Position numbers and translations under genes: made by a program. Below, one piece after another: positions 59,101 to 64,000 of a stretch of DNA of 64,000 nucleotides; the stretch's first letter is position 1, and every line of letters begins with the position of its first letter. This DNA is from Trametes villosa. Taxonomy: Eukaryota; Basidiomycota; Agaricomycetes; Polyporales; Polyporaceae. Under the pieces are notes generated by a model. It was not told where the DNA came from, made no database searches, and saw only the letters and a program-made list of their open reading frames with translations. Location: NCBI GenBank assembly GCA_002964805.2, contig PUDQ02000024.1:248001-312000 (forward strand). Direction: 5' to 3'.

Positions 59101-62100
59101 CCATGAGGCGCGAGAACATATCGCCGTTGGTCATCAGGTCCTGCAACACATCGTCAGCGTCCCCTTACGCTAAGAATTGAGTATGCCACGAGGTACCAAC
59201 CTGGTAAGTGCCCTGCTCGACGACCACGCCCTCGTCCATGACATAGATGTAGTCCGTCTTGTCCAACACATGCAGCGCGTGCGTGACGAGCACGCGCGTC
59301 TTGTCCGCGAGCGGCCCGTTCAGCAGGCAGCGGTCGAGCAGCATCTTGCCGACGTACGCGTCGACCGCGCTGAGCGAGTCGTCCATGAGCACGATCTCCG
59401 CGCCCGAATACGCCGCGCGCGCGAGCGACACGCGCGCCTTCTGCCCGCCGGAGAGGTTGATGCCCTTCTCGCCGATCTCGGTCTGGTCCCCGTTCGGGAG
59501 CATCTCGAGGTCGGGCTCGAGGCAGCATGCTTTGATAATCTCATGGAACCTGTAGGTGCGAGGCGTCAGTCAATTGAGGTTGACCAGAGAGGCAAGGGAG
59601 GGAGGGAGCGTACTTGGCCTCGTCCTCGGGTTGTCCGAAGATGACGTTCTGGCGCAGAGTAGCGTTCATGATCCAGGCGGTTTGGGGTACATAGGCCGCC
59701 GTAGATGAGAAAACACACTGAGAGCACGTCGACATTAGCGAAAACCCCACGAATTCGACAACGTAGCTCAACATACCTCTCCGCGAGTCTTCCGCATCTC
59801 TCCGATGAGTGCCTGCAGGAGCGAACTCTACGACAGTCGAAGTTAGGCGTCGCGCATACAGCCGGAGAAACACAGCCAGTTACCTTGCCCGAGCCAACAC
59901 GCCCGACGATAGCGACGAACGAGCCCTTCGGGATCTTCAGCTTGACGTCCTTCAGCGCAAACGGCGCCTCCTCCGCATCCTTCTCCTTCCCGCTCGCCTT
60001 CTCCGACGGCTCCGGCGTCGACGCCGTCGTCGGCAACACCTCCTCGCCCTCTCCCTTCTTGCCGTTCTTACTCCTCCGCTTCTCCTTCTTCTCCTGCTTC
60101 GCCTTGGCAGCCGCAGCAGCTTTCGCGCCGCGCGCGGCCTTGAGCATGCTCTCCTCCTTGCGCGCGGCCTCCCAGGTGAAGTCCGCGTCGACAGCGAGCG
60201 CGAACTTGCTCTCCGCGTCGACCGCGTACGGCACCGCGAGCTCCTCCGCGCGGAGGAAGGCGGAGATGCGCCGGAGCGCGACGAGCGCGTCCGTCGCGGA
60301 CGCGAGTACCAGTGGGAGGTAGATTAGGGGCGCGCGGATGATCTACGCACTTGTTAGAGCGAGGACGGCTGACGGAGAGGGGGGGCGATACTCACGTTGA
60401 AGAACTGGAGGGAACTGAAGATGGTGGCGACGTCAAGGCCGTGGTTTGTGAGCCCGTAAGTGATCTGTGGAGCACATCGCTCGTCAGTCTCCTGTCACCT
60501 AGAAAATGAGTAGAACTGAGAGGTTGGTACGCACGAAGGACAGGACCGACGCGAGGATGGGGATGACGGTGACCAAGCCGATCAGACTTGACCTCGCAGC
60601 GCTGCCACCCACAAACCGTACCCGGTCAGCGAATGCTCACAAAAAAACAACCCCGCTGGAGGGCGCAGAGGGCACTCACGCGAGGCGGCGGATGGTGCTG
60701 ATCTCGCGCTCCCGCAGCACGCCGACCTGGTGCGCGTAGAACTGCTCCCACGCGTAGTACTTCAGGAGCCGGATGCCCGACACGACCTGCATGGCTGGTA
60801 AACACACGGCTGCTCGTTGAAGGAGGAAGGAGGGGCAAGGAGGGATATGGGGGGGACGCACCTCGGTGGTCATGCGGACGCGCTGGTCGGTGAGCACGAC
60901 GCCCTTCTTGCGCTGGGCGAACATGACCCGCGCGAGGATGAATTGCAGAGGGAAGCCGATGATGAGGACCTATTAGGTTACGTGGCGAGTCAGCTTGGAT
61001 GCGCGGTGCGTGCAAGCTGCGGCGGGGAGACGTACGGCGAGGCCAACTAGAGCGGATACGCCGAGCTATGGAAGAGGTGAGTATAAAACGGGTAGACCGA
61101 TTATGCATAGGCACGTACGTTACGGATGAGGAGACCAATACCAATGGCGATCTACAGGAACAACACATTCGTCAAAAATTCTGGGTAGAGCCTACACCAC
61201 CACGACATACCTGAATGGGCGCAATCCAAAGGCTGCATACAACCTCGTCAGCCCTCCCCCTATATAATCCACACCACAAAAACCTGCACTCACTTATGGA
61301 TCATCGCGCTGTTCCTGTCGAGCCTCGTGGCGTCCGTCGAGATCATAGTCGTGATCTGCCCGACGCTGTGCTTCATGCGCCCGCGCCCGCTCAGACGCAG
61401 CGACTTCCGGAAGATGGCGCCGATCAACTGCCGCGGGGATTAGCGCGACGCACTGGGAGAGAAGGTGTGACGGGGTGGCGTAGGACGTACACTGGTGCGC
61501 AGGTAGAGACCGTTCGACATGGAGACTGGACTTTGTTGAGCGCGAGTTAAGAAAGGGTGAGTAGGGCGGATGCGTACCCATCTGGTAGTGGTTCGACAGC
61601 TATTGGACGTTAGCGGAGACACATTTTGGTTGAGCGGGATACTCTTCTTTACATGTGAGATAACTCACAAGACTGGACACCTCTGCAGGCCTTGGTTTGA
61701 GCACCGCGCCAATATGCAACTCGAGACGGTTTTGTATACTACGCACCTTGCATAGCGAAGATGGCGAACGCAAGCCCAATACCATACCCGATGCCCTGCG
61801 GCTTCTCTAAGCCCAGTGCTTCCCGCTGCGCGTCCGAAGCTCGGAAGTAGATGTATGACTTGGTGAGCCATGTGAGAAGCACCTGGTTGACCAGTGGTGT
61901 TGTCGTGTTGAGCGTGTCTAAACAAGCGTAAATCACACAAAGAAAGAGAAGCGTCCACATAAGGATGCGCACCAGAGAACAGCTTCAAGATTCCCGACGT
62001 CCAGAACTGCACTACGAAGACATTGTAGAGCGCCTTGACTAGGGATGCATCGTACTTGGGTTGCTTTCCTGCCTTCTTCGGAGGCGCGTCAGCGGATGGT

Positions 62101-62724
62101 GGGTTCTCGACGTCAACCTTCTCCGTGTGTGCCTGCTTCGTCTCGTTGGACGTCTGGCGCGAGACGTTGTCGTCCCCAGGGGTGTCATGGGGAAGCGCGC
62201 CCTCGCGCTGCAAGATGAACGCCGGGCGTTCCTCCGGGGCACATCTCTTGTAGAATGCGACCTCGACCCGATCGGTGAGAGCGTCTGTTAGGCTTGCCTG
62301 GGGAAGTTGCCAGAAATCTGTGCGTTCCGGGAGAGTTGTGGCACTGCTACCCACCGGGAGAAGAGTAGGGACTCCGCACCTTGTTTCTCTAGTGGTCGGG
62401 AGAAGCCCACGGATAGGAAGGAGTCAAGCCAAGAGAACAAGAGCTTCGAGAGTGGTCTATGCAATAAACATCGTGTGAGCCGCTGAAACGAACCTTACAG
62501 AGCCGCCGCTGAGCAATATCCGGACGATGACCACAAGACCGCCCGACTAGTCCGCTTTCGCTGTATGCGCGATATATGCTGCGTATCCCGCCATTCCCGC
62601 CCAGACGAGATGCGCCCTTCGAATTCGACATTGATGACGTTACTCACGAAGCCGTTATTTCCGGTACAACCTTGCCCTCGCCAAAGGCCGGAGGAGCTGG
62701 CCGCGGGTGGAAGGGGTTCCACAT
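56174..62724 (-). CDS. Full-length ABCC-type (multidrug resistance-associated) ABC transporter
   Basis: Minus strand, more than 20 exons; start at 62724 ([20 protein letters not shown]), first exon 62648-62724, second 62380-62456 ([20 protein letters not shown]), third ending at 62317 ([20 protein letters not shown]). MSD1 spans about 60.3-62.1 kb. NBD1 (about 59.2-60.0 kb) has Walker A VGRVGSGK, signature [15 protein letters not shown] and Walker [16 protein letters not shown]2 is about 57.5-59.1 kb, after an acidic/Lys linker. NBD2 (about 56.2-57.4 kb) has [16 protein letters not shown], a non-canonical signature [17 protein letters not shown] and [14 protein letters not shown], with an intron between IIVL and DEATSS. 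A 50-residue Lys/Ala-rich insert lies just before NBD1. Such proteins export conjugates or drugs at the plasma or vacuolar membrane; substrate unknown. Not every exon edge was closed to the base. Confidence 0.88.
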
Positions 62725-63426
62725 CTCCGTCCAGGTCGCCTACGGGGGAGCAGCAGACGGTGCAGGGGAAAGCGGAGGGGGAGTCAACTGGCTCGTAGCC
62801 GTCGCAGCAGACCTTGAAATAGGACGGAGGAGCATGGCAAAGTGCGCCCATAGGGATACGCATGCCACCCTCGCAGCAATCTATTCGGACGATGACCACA
62901 TACCCACATCCCCGGCCGGCTCAAGCTCGACCACGCAACACTCCCGGCCTCTTCCCCCGCCAGCCAATCAAAGCCCCGCGATTGCCCCCGGGGCCTGCGA
63001 TCACGCTCGATCACCCCCGGGAATCCAGATCTCGGTCGCTCGGTGCCTAAAGTGACTCACATCGCTGACGGCCCCCCGGAGCTCTCGCCGGGGCGCCCCT
63101 CACGCCGTCCGGGGTTGCCCCGCCCGCCCGCCCCGCCGTCGCCGCCCCGCCGGGCGGGCCGGAGGGCGGGGGAATGCCCAAATAAGCAATGCTTTGAATT
63201 TGGGCGGACTTTGAAAGGGCAGAGGACGGACTGAGACGCTCCTGTCTGGCCAGCGATTGCCTCAGCAGCTCTTGCATTCCTCCACCATGGCCTCCCGCCG
63301 CTGACCGTCCTATGTGACACCGTCGACGCATGTTCTCCCTCAATATTGTATCTTTCTTCCTAGCTACCTCTTACGTCGCCACGTTGTCTACGCGCCGCCT
63401 TACCGAGCATCTCACACTACCCAAGG
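62725..63426. other. Divergent promoter region (ABC transporter / Ser-rich protein)
   Basis: 0.7 kb. The 15-mer CGGACGATGACCACA near 62887 also occurs in intron 1 of the ABC gene near 62522. No other feature seen. Confidence 0.5.
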
Positions 63427-64000
63427 ATGAGTGACAGATTGGACCGGACCCCTTCAGTACGTTCCGCTTGTATTTCTCCGTATGCGGTGGAAATCTACAG
63501 CTCCATCCAGGTGGGTGCTGACGGCCAAGCTCTGTTCTCGCTCGTCGAGGCTGCCACCGTCGCCCGACCTATCCCCACAGCCAGAGACTCCTCGGGCACG
63601 GTCGACAGCGCGCTATCTCCCGGAAGCTTCAACGGTCCCAGCAGCCTCCATGCGGGGACCGGGAGCAGCTATGGCAGCGGCAGCACCTCCAAGGTCCACA
63701 CCGCCATGAAGCACCGTCGGCTCTCCTCCACCGGTCAGGCCAGGCGCAGGCTGAGCGATGCACGGGAGGCGACGAGCCGTCCTTCGTGCGTTGTCTGCAT
63801 TCTTTGAATGTCTTACAGGACCGAATATATTGCCTTCAGACCTGTGATGCTTCAGACTGCTGCGGCAGCCCTGTCTTCTCTGGCAACCCTCTCGCTCTCC
63901 GGCTCTCCTCCCCCTCCCAGCGTACCCCAGGCTGCGACATCCTTTACTGCCGCCAGTAGTCAGATGTCGTCAGGACTGGCGACGAGGGTTCCGAAGGAAG
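63427..64000 (+). CDS. Unrecognised Ser/Thr/Ala-rich protein, 5' portion (3' end outside window)
   Basis: Exon 1 63427-63785, intron 63786-63839, exon 2 from 63840 running off the window in frame. The encoded protein starts MSDRLDRTPS and is low-complexity: RPIPTARDSSGTVDSALSPG, SSYGSGSTSKVHTAMKHRRL, then TAAAALSSLATLSLSGSPPP. No domain is seen; it looks like the disordered N-terminus of a larger protein. A 54-nt stretch at 63457-63510 has a perfect donor GTACGT and an acceptor ending CCAG and is a multiple of three, so it could be an intron; without it the protein reads TPSVGADGQALFSLVEAATV. I cannot decide between the two. Confidence 0.55.

Noticed and set aside
52991..62724. P450 plus ABC transporter as part of the quinone synthetase cluster
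   Set aside because: They lie 37 kb away with an ERCC1 gene and many unrelated genes between, so physical clustering is not supported.

Overview
This window looks like nuclear DNA of a basidiomycete fungus, most likely an Agaricomycete such as a polypore-type wood decayer. The evidence is very intron-dense genes with introns of about 50-65 nt and GT...AG ends, GC-rich codon use, several seven-helix membrane proteins of the DUF6533/DUF6534 type (large families in Agaricomycetes), and an A-T-TE quinone synthetase of the atromentin/polyporic acid type. Because genes are cut into many short exons, most long uninterrupted ORFs are not genes. Gene models here were built by hand from splice sites and checked for frame closure.

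Layout. 1-1733 (+) is the 3' part of a WD40-repeat gene. 2350-3165 (+) is a hemerythrin-like protein and 3358-5255 (-) a DUF6533-type membrane protein. 6820-8897 and 9266-9897 (+) are two autophagy genes, an ATG27-like receptor and ATG12. 10716-12332 and 13039-16086 (+) are an O-methyltransferase and an NRPS-like quinone synthetase, a probable small secondary-metabolite cluster. 17520-18768 and 19902-21149 (+) are a tandemly duplicated membrane-protein gene. 21995-22961 (+) is a second hemerythrin-like gene. Two near-identical pirin genes (23321-24246 and 33499-34418, both -) sit in 1.5-kb duplicated blocks on either side of a GC-rich stretch of 8.7 kb with no convincing protein gene; that stretch holds degenerate tandem repeats with exon-intron-like structure.

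The right half has four more multi-helix membrane-protein genes: 36132-37994 (+), 38501-40639 (-, DUF6534 type), and the tandem pair 44136-45939 and 46796-48644 (+). An ERCC1/Rad10 DNA-repair gene (41733-43234, +) lies among them. A 316-bp inverted-repeat MITE is at 50124-50439, followed by an Aim32-like thioredoxin-fold ferredoxin gene (50509-51697, -), a cytochrome P450 (52991-55335, +), a full-length ABCC-type transporter (56174-62724, -) and the 5' part of an unrecognised Ser-rich protein (63427-64000, +).

Most notable points: (1) the membrane-protein family is rich in microexons, and one gene needs two 2-nt exons to keep its frame; (2) in one tandem copy a 50-nt intron seems to have become coding through a 4-nt insertion; (3) the quinone synthetase sits next to an O-methyltransferase; (4) the spacer between the pirin copies carries a decayed array of exon/intron-like modules; (5) a well-preserved MITE lies 3' of the Aim32-like gene. 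I do not see a complete new multi-gene system. P450 and ABC transporter are adjacent, but nothing ties them to the synthetase 37 kb away.
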